Part shown: positions 12,403 to 21,991 of the stretch, piece by piece
Position numbering within the stretch: position 1 is the stretch's first letter
How the letters are laid out: each line of letters starts with the position of its first letter
Assembly: GCA_030141605.1 (NCBI GenBank)
Contig: JAQGDQ010000323.1
Location: forward strand, 64,001 to 124,000
Origin: Tubiluchus corallicola
Lineage: Eukaryota; Priapulida; Priapulimorpha; Priapulimorphida; Tubiluchidae
Reading direction: 5' to 3'
Length of the DNA: 60,000 bases
Position numbers and translations under genes: made by a program
The notes under the pieces: model-generated
Databases searched by the model: none
Seen by the model: only the letters and a program-made list of their open reading frames with translations
What the model was told of the DNA's origin: nothing

Positions 12403-13053
12403 GCAAGTCCTCGCTTAGCGACTCCCCGTTTAGCGAAGTTTTGTTTTAATGACGCCGATCACCTTTTTTTCACTTTTATCAAAAACATTTTATTTAATTT
12501 AATGCATTAAAACAGAACATATTGCATTTTATTCTCTTCTAAAAATGTACTAATAACGTAAACACTAAACAGTGCAATTATCATATATGTCTTTCCTTCC
12601 CAAATGACTACTGATGTCACAACTAGTAGCAGTTTGTATCCACTATCAAGTGACCACTGACAAGCGAGTAAACTTCATGCAAGGAGTTTTGCCGGCAATC
12701 TGTTGCTATAGCAACTAGACTAAATGTGTACATAAAATTTCCAAGGCTGTCGCAGGGCATGGCATTGACTATGCACTGTTTATTGTTTAACCACTGCCTA
12801 GGCTTTAAACATTAATGAAAAAGAGAAACCCGTATTGGTAAGTAAAGTATATAGGTAGTTTCGGGCAAGCAGAAAAACAATAATTAATAGAAATATGAAT
12901 AAAACTCATAGAATGTTTAACTTTTATGATTTAGCGCTTATATGATTTAAGCAGTATCGATTTCTATCTCTGGAACGTATATCTCAATTTTTTTTACATT
13001 ACTTTCTATGGTTTTGCTGGAACGCTTCAGCGTCGTTAAGCGAGGACTTACTG
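12403..13053. mobile_element. Non-autonomous mariner/pogo-type element
   Basis: Terminal inverted repeats: the left end reads GCAAGTCCTCGCTTAGCGAC after a TA, and the right end reads GTCGTTAAGCGAGGACTTAC followed by TG and then TA. About 18 of 20 bases agree. TA on both sides is the target duplication expected of Tc1/mariner/pogo elements. The roughly 650-bp interior has no transposase frame, so it would need a transposase supplied in trans. It lies about 420 bp beyond the zinc-finger gene stop codon. Confidence 0.75.
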
Positions 13054-13477
13054 TACTGTTTAACTGGCAAGTACGTTGGCACTGTCAAGAATTTGCCACT
13101 CCTGAAACGATAAATTTGTCAACGAACGGAAAACCATGACACGTTTAAACTTTAAATGCTCCAAAATCGCAAGTCCAGCCACCATGTGGAAAAATTAGTT
13201 TTTGTAATTGACTAAAAAAATAAACAACAATATAAATTTCCAAACTAAAAAGGATGTTTCCGGTTAATGGCAAAGTCATTTTAAGCTTTTGTTAGAAACT
13301 TTTTGAAATGCTTTTGCTTCCAGATGAACTTTGGAATGATAGTGTGAAGTGATTTGATATGCAGAACAAAAATTTACATGAGTATTATCTCAATTGTAAT
13401 AGGAAGAATATATACACATAAATACTACAGTACTACCTACAACAGCTAATTAATAAATAGGTAATTATACTACAATC

Positions 13478-15084
13478 CTAATGAGAAAATTGGTTCAGCA
13501 AGTGAGCCATGAACGTGTACTTGTCCTGGAAGACGACTGTGCATTGACTGCACTGCAAAGGGGCTTCTGAACCATGTAAGGTGCGGTGGATCATGAACAT
13601 TGCGTTCTCGTCAAAGTGGATCCCGCACGGCTCGCACGTAAAGCGCGGCACTGAGCTGGATAGCTGATTATCAGACAGATCAGACAGCGGAAGAGGGTTA
13701 TCTGCGGAGATGTCTGTCTGAGAAGAAATGTGTTTCGTATTAGAGGAACAAGGCGAGATTCTGGCATGAGATGGTTCCTCGGAGGTACTCGGTACGTCGT
13801 TCTTTTCTCCACGAGTGGAGGTCCCTTCGGAGTGCCTTGTCGGAGGTGGGGAGTTGGAAAGCTCAACGACTTCTGAGGGACCGGGAAAGAGCGGACGATT
13901 TAAGTAGTCAGCTTTGGAAGACGCTTCATTCACCGGGCTGTCGCTGGCAGAGTTCTTCCTCGGTCGCAAGCGCGAAGGAGAAGAGCTGGGTGGGAGAAAC
14001 ACCCCGTTTTCGTCAGCCTGCGAGAGTAGAGAGACGGCTGGAGGTAGCGGTACAGGCGACTGTTGCGCAAAGGGCAATCCAAGACCAGCATTTGTAAACA
14101 TTGGCTGCTGAAGCTGCATAAATGCATTGTTAATGGTTTCAGATAACGATGGCTGTGACTGCGCCAATGAGAAGGAAGACGTGACCATAGTCGGCAAACC
14201 GGACATTGACGACAAGTTGGACAAGAGTCCAGAATTGGACACTATGTCGGCATATGCACCTGACTGAGACGAAACCATGGTCGGTGCGCTGGTGTCTTCC
14301 CCACGCGCACTGATGAACGCGGTGCAGCTAATCATGTGTTTGGCAAGTTGCACTTGTTGACGGAAGGTCGACATACAGCCAGCACATGCCCAGTCATTGC
14401 CAAATCTGTTATTTCCTCTTATGTGCATCAACATATGTCCACGTAAGTGATGTTTCAGCTTGAATGACTTGCCGCAGAGATTACACACGTGATTGCGCTC
14501 CCCAGAGTGGACCAGAAAATGCTTTTTCAAGTCAGCAGGACATTTAAAATACTTTTCGCACACAGGGCAGGTAAACGGAAGATGATGACGAGACTTTCTT
14601 AGTCGTCTAGGTATAATCTGGCTGTGCGGGAGGCAACTATCGGCTGCCGACGACGTCAAGGTTTGCTCGGAATTGGCTCCAAAATCCGATTGCTGTGAAG
14701 TAGTTTCCATGTTGGAGTCGGGCTGATCAGAGGCGGTGAAATTAGCAGACACAGAAACCATATCGCTGTCTGTAACCTCACCACAGCTGCTCTCCGGAGG
14801 ACTGCTGATGTTTTCGATGATCTCATAATCCTCATCTGGGATGACTTCTTTTTTAACATTGTCAGCCATATCAATAAGCTCCATGGTTTCCTTCCGTTCC
14901 TCAGACTCTGCACCATTACGTGCCTCATTGTCCCGAATGATTTCGTCTTTGTTGTCCAGATCGCCATTGTTGTCCTCTACGTACGAGAGTTGTTGAAGAG
15001 TGTCTTGCGTAGAATTGACATCCAGCATGCTGCAATGAGCATCCACATGTCGCACGAAGTCCGATCCGAGATCAAAACATTCGC
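13478..15084 (-). CDS. Zinc-finger gene, terminal coding exon
   Basis: Acceptor TTTCAG at 15090-15085; stop TGA at 13480-13478; 534 residues. It begins inside a C2HC finger (C-x2-C completed from the previous exon). Residues about 30-120 are acidic and include VKKE, which fits a SUMO-attachment consensus. Three fingers lie at about 173-193, 201-221 and 234-254; the second and an earlier finger both carry the helix FKLKHH. A low-complexity Ser/Pro/Gln region follows to about 480. The final fingers (about 482-505 and 510-535) end seven residues before the stop. Confidence 0.9.
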
Positions 15085-18000
15085 CTGAAATTTGAGCAAA
15101 ATATTGCATGTAATTTAGTTGAAAAACCAAACAGCAAGACTTCCTGCATAGAAGTACCTATGTCATTGTACACAATTGCACGTATATGTATTAAAGGAAA
15201 GGTCAAGCCTTCTGGCAAGCATCTTCAATATTTGCAAAAAATGTTAGAAGGATTTACTAACAAAGATGTGATAAGAATTTCTTGTAATTAGTCAAATCAT
15301 TTTAAAGTTGCGATCTTTTTTCATGCTTGGTGCTCCCATTTAGAACGGCCATTCTAACACCAATGATGTCGCTCATTCAACAGAAGAAAAATAGTGCACT
15401 GCCGATTTAAGTCAAAGTATAATAACTTTTTACAAAAAAAAAACAAAAACAGATAGCCAATTTAGGGATATTTTTGTAAAAACATTTAAGTAAGCTGCAA
15501 AAGTTTAAATTAGTTTAAGCAGCACGTTAACAAAAGGCGATGCTGTGCACACGAAAAGTTACAAAGTCCACCAGTTACGTAATAATTTTGAGGTGAATGG
15601 CGGATCCTAATTTTTATACAGCGGTAGTATAAATTAACTTCACGCTTCATAGAGTGTTTTCAGATTTTTTTGTTATCTTTTTCTAAGTTTAAGTGATAAA
15701 GTGCAAAAAGCACAACATTGTAGTTTCCTTTAATACAAAAGTTTTGTTTGTATATGCTGTAAGGTATACAGCGTAGCTCGACACCTACCTATATATAAAT
15801 ACGTCATGTATTGGACTCAGAATTTATGTTTTGCTACAGAAATGGCTGAGCACAAAAATCTTATGTCAAATTGTAACAACAACTTTCTAATTTCTGCAAT
15901 TCAAGTTGTCTCAAAAAAGTCCCAAACATGTGTAAACTTGTTAATGCAATATAAGTTTAAAGATGCTTAATTTTTGTTAATAAAATGACTTTAAGCCACT
16001 AAAATTGCTATTTTCCAGTGTCATGCACTTGAGGGAACTTGCAGAAAATTGTAGTTTTCAAACAATGCAATTAAACTTTGGAATTCAGACCGATAAAGTG
16101 TCAACATTTGGTTATACCACCACGCATAAGAGAACATCAACTTTTGCTTATGACAAACACGTATTTAACATGTATCTATGAAAATGAAATTTGAATTATA
16201 AGTTCTACAGCAGAGTTTCGGGGTTTCGGATTCTCTTGATTGTTTCCAACATTCTATTTCCTTAATAATCAACAATTTTTGCACATTTTCAAACGAAACT
16301 AAAAGGAACAAACACAAAATTAGAAAACAAGATAAATCAAATTTAACCTAAATAGAAGTAAGGGACTCTGCAGGCTGGGAAATAATCTGGATCCCGACTG
16401 CAATCCGGATGTTATTTGAGGGGCGAGACCGCCGTAGCACTAAAAGGACCCTGGCTACGTCTTTCTCATCATCAGATTTCACTGAATTGCGCATAATACA
16501 CATTCCTGCCACTGCTTATAGTGTTGCTGTTGCCACCTACTAAAACTGTAACTGATTTAACAGAAGTCAGTGTATCTTAAAAAAGAACGCAGAGTATCTT
16601 TTAAAAAACATTTTTAAGCAGTACTTATGTACATGTGGAGTACAAAATAGTGCAAGCGTGCCATGGACAGTTACTATCTTTTGTCCAGCTTTTGTCTCTG
16701 CAGTCCTTGTTATAAAACATGGCTTTTTTACTCACTGTCACTGCATCTGCTGAGAAAACTTCAGTAGATACTAGATAGTGACTGAAAGCTACTGTTTTAA
16801 ACATAATTTCATTAACAACATTATCAAAAGCGCCACCTACTTTTTTTGGTAACATTGCATTGAAATTCCAAAGTACTCTTGTTTCATAGGTGTTTAATAG
16901 TGAACAAATAAAAGCCAACAACTTACCACACATAGTGCACCTGTACGAATACGACAGCGACATGTCCAGTTCCCGATGCTGCGTCAGAATGTGATTCTTC
17001 CGATGATGTTTCAGCTTGAAGTTTCGATTGCAAAGCATACAGACAAATGGGCGCTCCACTGAAAATCAGACATACTTATAATGTAATATAATCTCAAAAT
17101 GCCACCAGTCAAAATATCACCTCCCTGTGATGACCCTAAGGCGCAACAATTTTAACAGCAAGTCAAATAAAAAAAGATTAGATAACATTGCATAAAGTTT
17201 GAAAAAATAATCAGTGAATTTGTAGCGCACAATTCACTAAATATGTAAAACTAGGTATAAATTACATTATCTCATCAATATGTTTTTTGTCAATAAACTC
17301 ATCAATATGACAGTCAGTAGTGTGCACTGGTAAGGTTAGTCAGCTGCATTGTACTAGCTGACACAAATACTCCAAATTAAGAATTTTCTTTTCTAGTTAC
17401 ATAAATCCTCCAAAAAGGTAAACGTAATGCTAAGTAACATGACTTTGTGTGGAAAGTTCTTTGGGACATGTACAGAAAGTTTTTTGGATACTGTATATTT
17501 TAAAATTCCCTTCTCTTCTCTTTTGTTCAATAAAGTCAGACTCTTTAAAACAGCTAAATTAAATCATCATCATCAGCAGCAAGAGCACTAACCATTTTGC
17601 ATTATCAGTTAACAATTAACCTGCCTTTCTTAAATAATTTTTCCATCAGTATTTGTCTTAAAAGTTCATTACAACTTCCTGCATAAACATTCAGGTTAGA
17701 GCTCTCATAAAATCATAATTTAAATGAAGAACACTGGACAGAAAAAATTGAAATGATGACCACGGGATAGCAAACTAAGGTTTAGCAGCTAAACAAATGT
17801 TTGTACTTTTACCTGTTTGTTGCCTAGTACTAAAAAAACGCTAATGAAAGCACTCAAAAACTGGCTACCTATACAGCATAGTGACAACAGTATGTATAAA
17901 ATAAACAATAAATGTCACACAAGAAATGCAGTGTGGGAAAAATTTGACTATTGCAGAAATTTAAGTTGACTTTAACCTATTTATGGTTGACAGAAGAATA

Positions 18001-18567
18001 TTTATAATTTGCCAGATTATGATCAACTTACTTGAATGCACTAGGTGCATATGCTTCTTCAACGAACAACGATGAAGCACTTTCTGGCATTTTGGACATT
18101 TCGTCAGCGTGTCGCTAAAAAAAATATTTTAATAAAACAGTGAACGAACATTTGATGACAATGTAATTCATAAAATGTATAAAAGAAAAGTGAAAAAGTT
18201 GCATTTAAAGAGAATAACGTGGCAGATTTTGTGAACGCAAGTCCATCCGGATTTCCATTTCTTCCGGACTTCCGGTAGTATAAGACTAACATTAATAAAT
18301 ATAACTGTAAGTTCTCTTAGCTCTTATTCAGGGGAACTAAGGGGGCGTAACCAAGTTGACTGTGTCAGAAAGTTAATTTAAAAAATTGCTAAAACGGTTG
18401 TTTTACTTTTTCGAAAAAAAATTTAAATTTTGATTTGCTATTTGGAAGCTGGTAAATCCATAGTTGTACCACGTGTGGACTTGAGCCGTCAAGCACTCTT
18501 CCAAAGTGAAGCGAAAACTGTAGAAGCTGTCGTTGCCAAGGGAACATCTTTCACGGCGTTTTATAAA
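13478..18567 (-). CDS. C2H2 zinc-finger transcription factor, 3' part (gene span)
   Basis: Three firmly joined exons (18114-18032, 17058-16927, 15084-13478) and one probable upstream exon (18567-18470) form one frame, with phases agreeing at every junction. Visible fingers in order: CPKC..H-x4-H; CMLC..H-x4-H; CTMCG..H-x4-C, split by an intron; after an acidic, Ser/Thr-rich linker, CPVC..H, CNLC..H and CAGC..H..C; then a long Ser/Pro-rich stretch and two C-terminal fingers (CEPC, CSQC). The last two, with about 5 residues between them, resemble the dimerisation pair of Ikaros and Hunchback proteins. The protein is probably a nuclear DNA-binding regulator. The 5' end is not identified. Assignment to a named family is inference. 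Confidence 0.85.
15085..16926. other. Zinc-finger gene intron
   Basis: AT-rich intron. No coding, RNA or clear transposon signal was recognised. A GC-richer patch near 16365-16470 has no assignable identity. Confidence 0.5.
16927..17058 (-). CDS. Zinc-finger gene, internal exon
   Basis: Acceptor TTTTCAG, donor GTAAGT. The exon is 132 bases (2 + 43 codons + 1). It encodes the linker ERPFVC, the full finger CMLCNRNFKLKHH..H-x4-H and the RCTMC half of the next finger. Reading on past the donor would soon leave finger sequence, so the splice at 16927 is well supported by the C2HC finger it completes. Confidence 0.9.
18032..18114 (-). CDS. Zinc-finger gene, internal exon
   Basis: Acceptor TTTTAG, donor GTAAGT; 83 bases (1 + 27 codons + 1). 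It encodes one complete finger, CPKCQKVLHRCSLKKHMHLVH, then S and the first base of the next codon. The join to the next exon gives HSMERPF, a slight variant of the usual H-TGERPF inter-finger linker. Confidence 0.88.
18470..18567 (-). CDS. Probable further upstream zinc-finger exon
   Basis: Between a CCCACAG acceptor (18574-18568) and a GTACAA donor (18469) lies a 98-base open stretch, 32 codons plus 2. The two leftover bases are exactly what the next exon (starting with one base) needs. The product reads FIKRRERCSLGNDSFY..EECLTAQVHTC, with no recognised domain. GC content is higher than its surroundings. Phase agreement supports it; homology is not established. Confidence 0.45.
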
Positions 18568-18649
18568 CTGTGGGCATGTACAAAATATTACATAGGTAAA
18601 TGTAACTGTAGAATACAGTACTCAAAAGACTGTAGATAGCATAACCAGT

Positions 18650-18861
18650 GACGAGTTACATAAACTAGATAGGCCTACAGGCCTTACAATGAGATTTGGA
18701 TTATGTAAATGTTTGGAATTTCGAGGCCTGGCAGTTAGGAGCAGCTGAAAGTGACCAACAGGTCTTTCACTGCTTCTTCTCAGTTACATTGAAATTATCA
18801 CGTAATTACGTGCTTTCTAGCTATTGTTGAGAAAATAAAACTGAATTGAATTGAACTAATA
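18650..18861 (+). repeat. Retroposon 3' end with (TTGAA)n-type tail
   Basis: The stretch ends AAATAAAACTGAATTGAATTG followed by AACT. An AATAAA followed by a short pentanucleotide tail is a typical 3' end for CR1/L2-like LINEs or their SINE partners. No coding sequence survives. Confidence 0.4.
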
Positions 18862-19165
18862 GTAGAGGCATTTATTCAAAAACTTAAACTTTAAACATAT
18901 AAATCTTAAACACTACAACTCTAGATATTTAAATTACTAACTTTTAATTATAAAGCAGAATTAATTCCTACAATCCTAAATGCAAAAATACAATTTATTA
19001 TAAAATACAATTTTTTTTAGTATTACAGTACTTATAATTTTATATTTATTTCTATCTTGGATAAGGTATTGCACGGTTTTGTATTTACTATAACGTTAAT
19101 GATGGCACAAACTCACACAACTGCATTTTTAAACCAAACTTTGAAAAACAGGAAATGGTGAAAAA

Positions 19166-19239
19166 GTTGGAATTTGATCCAGGGACTTGATTCTCTATGA
19201 CTGAATCAGTGCAAAGTCTGTCGTTTACAGCTGGCCAAC
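19166..19239 (-). repeat. tRNA-like SINE head or tRNA pseudogene
   Basis: Read on the minus strand this is 74 bases, with GTTGG at the 5' end pairing CCAAC at the 3' end, a 4-bp D-stem (CTGT/ACAG) and a B-box-like GGATCAAATTCC near the 3' end. The anticodon arm and T-stem do not fold well. A degenerate tRNA or tRNA-derived SINE head is likelier than a working tRNA. Confidence 0.4.
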
Positions 19240-20054
19240 CGACATCTGCAGATAATAAACATTGGCTGTTGAATACGGATTCATGCAGGTAGCCAAGGAG
19301 GTGAATATGGATGCAAACCCACAGGACGTTGCCAAAAATACAATTTATTGCAAAATAACAACTCTATGCAATTACAGCATTTCTAGCCATATCTTATATA
19401 AAGTTTAGCAATATAAATTCACAAATTCGACGAACCTAAATCCAGAAAAACGTAACATCTTAGCCAGCTGCTTCTTTAGCAAATGAAGATAAATTATTCT
19501 AAAGTATTCAGCACTACTTGATTTGCAAATCACATGATCATGTTTTCAGAATGAGGTAGAATTTACGTAACATCCATCATGAAGTGAACTCTTTCAACTA
19601 TCCATGATTAATACATCACATAGTGGTAAAGGTAAATTTATTATACCCCTACACAATGCAGTTTAAATACAACCACATCCAGCGGCCTTTGTTTCTTTTT
19701 AAGAATAAAAGCGAACGCACAAAAACTTAAAAGTTCACCATATTGAAATTGTTATTATTGGTGCGCCCTCTGTGACCGGTAATCTGAATCAAATAATTTC
19801 AGTTCTGTGATTTCTATTTTGGACCATAGTACAGTTGAAGTTACAGTACTGCGGTGCAAAAATTATAATAATTATTTATAACAACGGGGTACATTTTCAC
19901 GGAATTATGACATAAAAAGTGTATACTCGAGGGTAAAATTATGATTTAGCAAATGGGAAGTTGTAATAATGATCATTACTTGATACTTTTTGTCTTCTGA
20001 CTCTTCAAGTCAAAAATCTTATTTTTCCCATACACAGCATCACTCAAAAATTAA

Positions 20055-20262
20055 AATACTTGCTCTTATACAATAGCTTAGTGGCTTTTTACCAGTGTTA
20101 CATGTGTATCCAACGCAGATGGTGCAGACATGATTTCACCATTTTTCCTTTGAAACTATTTACAGACTTGGCATTATGGTTTCCTGTGGGAGCTCATTCC
20201 ATAGTTTATTACTTTCCCGAACAAAGAAGCTTTAGTTGTTTTGCTTATTGAAATCTTCTTTG
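20055..20262 (-). pseudogene. LINE ORF2 C-terminal remnant
   Basis: On the minus strand SFFVRESNKLWNELPQETIM.. matches the conserved LINE block (V-R-x-x-N-x-W-N-x-L-P). One frameshift/stop later, NSFKGKMVKSCLHHL matches the usual FKxxLxxxL tail. It is therefore the decayed 3' end of a non-LTR element of the same general type as at 8346-8750. Confidence 0.65.
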
Positions 20263-21173
20263 TTTATTGAAAAGCTTTTGTGAGCACACTCGGGTTCTTC
20301 TCGTGCAAGTAGCTTTTGTAATGCAAATTTACCTTGTATAATTCGTAGACAGACCCTTAGAAGCTTATTATAAAAAGTACGCAAGTTGTAAGCCACTTTA
20401 TGATTTATAGAGTATGTCACTAGAGAGACAACAACAACCTATCTAGTTTTGCATATTCGTACAGCCGTAATTTATTGATTCTGCAGAGAATATAATCAAT
20501 AATTTTAGCCAAGGTTAATCCTTAATGTAATTGGAAACTGGGACATGTTCTCCTTCAAAATTACAAAAATGCTAAGAAGCAAGAAAATTTTTTATACAAG
20601 ACATAAGTAATGGTTAATTCAAAAACATCATTTCTATGTAATAGTCTGAAAATTTCAAATTAGTGCATCCAGGAATCAGTAATAAGTGCGGCATCAGTTC
20701 CAAAAACATACATAACTTGTTTTCATCTGGGACAACTTGTTTTCAATACCTAAATACACACTGTGTGAGACATCAGTCATTGTCACACAATGTCATATCA
20801 CATGACATTGTCGTACAAACGTACAAAGTTATAATAAGTGAAACACCAATTTAGGCCATTGTTACTCAAAGTGATAATAATACTTAAGTTAGAAAAAGCT
20901 GATGTAAGTTTCATAGATAATTTAACGTAATAATAGCTCGTTCTATATTCCAAAAGCACCAATGTTCTAACACAGAGCATCTAGGCACCAAAAAGTCATA
21001 ATTTTGCCTTCTCTCCTACAAAACATATGCTACAAAAAGGCTAAGCATTTCTTCCTGTATTTAGCTTCATACAACACCAGCAAATAACACATTATTGTAC
21101 AGAATGTAGAAAAGGACCCATACATTCTTACCAAAGTTAAAATTCCGGCATCTTTGCCATTTATTCTGTCCAA

Positions 21174-21299
21174 CTACTTTTTCGACTTGTGGGTGGAAAT
21201 TGCCTCCTTCCTTTCTTCGTGTTTCGTCGCATTACGGTACTGCAAAACGAAGATTCCTAGTGCCGTTGCCATGGAGACTGCTAGTGTCACTTTGACCAT
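21174..21299 (-). CDS. Candidate microprotein or 5' leader ORF, 41 aa
   Basis: A GC-richer patch on the minus strand holds an ATG (21299) and a 41-codon frame. It encodes a hydrophobic N-terminal segment (about residues 4-20, single membrane span) and a basic tail ending KSKK. The shape (short TM then charged tail) is like small mitochondrial inner-membrane proteins such as PET117, but the similarity is too weak to name it. A GTAAGA donor at about 21130 suggests the patch could instead be a 5' exon of the downstream zinc-finger gene, with this frame as an upstream ORF. AATAAA overlaps the start. Confidence 0.25.
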   Translation of the reverse strand: MVKVTLAVSMATALGIFVLQYRNATKHEERKEAISTHKSKK

Positions 21300-21747
21300 T
21301 TTATTGTAGCCGGCAAATTTTTTGACCATTCTCTTTATTTAATCGTTAACAGTTACTTGTTAGCAAAATGAACAACAAAGTGTAGCTTAAGCTTCAAAAG
21401 TACAAAGACATGAGAATTTCCTACGGTTAACAATGTTTACAATATCTGCGAGTTTACAATGAATATTTGAACATCTGTGCCAAGCATTCAGAATTATGCA
21501 ATTGGTTGCTACTCTGAAAAAACAAACCGTTCATATTTAGATGTCAACCGTTTGCTGTATTACTACTGTTCACCATGAGCTAAACCTGAACAATTCAATC
21601 GTTCACTTTTCGGTGTGCATAGATTGCTCAAGTGCTCGATGATTCAACATTGAACAATTGCCCTGCTGTGTAATTGTTCAGTTTTTTGTGAAACCTTTCA
21701 AATGTCAATCTCAATACTTTGTAAATAGCAAAACCTTTAGGTGTGTG

Positions 21748-21991
21748 CTAGCTAGGTTTCTGAGTCTGCTGCGGCTGTTGTTGCTGCTGTTGTGACTGCT
21801 GTTGCAAATGTTGCTGTTGCTGTTGACACAACTCTGCTTGCTGATTCAATAAGCGCATACGTTTACGAGTGTAATGTTGCCACTGAAGTAACTGCTGATC
21901 ATCGATGAACTTGCTGCATTGCCCGTTGGCTATTTCTTTGCGAAAGGTTTCGTATTGCAGTAGGTCCAGATAGTGCAAAGCGTGCGGGTAC
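21748..21991 (-). CDS. MED31: MED31 exon 4 with poly-Q tail
   Basis: Acceptor ATTGCAG; stop TAG at 21750-21748; 244 bases. It encodes the end of SOH1 (YPHALHYLDLLQYETFRKEI, then the FIDDQQLLQWQHYTRKRMRL helix) and a tail dominated by glutamine in CAG/CAA mix ending QTQKPS. The mixed codons suggest the tract is not a freshly expanded pure CAG repeat. Confidence 0.95.

Noticed and set aside
13591-14127. Several 65-108 codon frames on both strands within the zinc-finger terminal exon
   Set aside because: Shadow frames of a GC-richer true exon. None has a recognisable domain.
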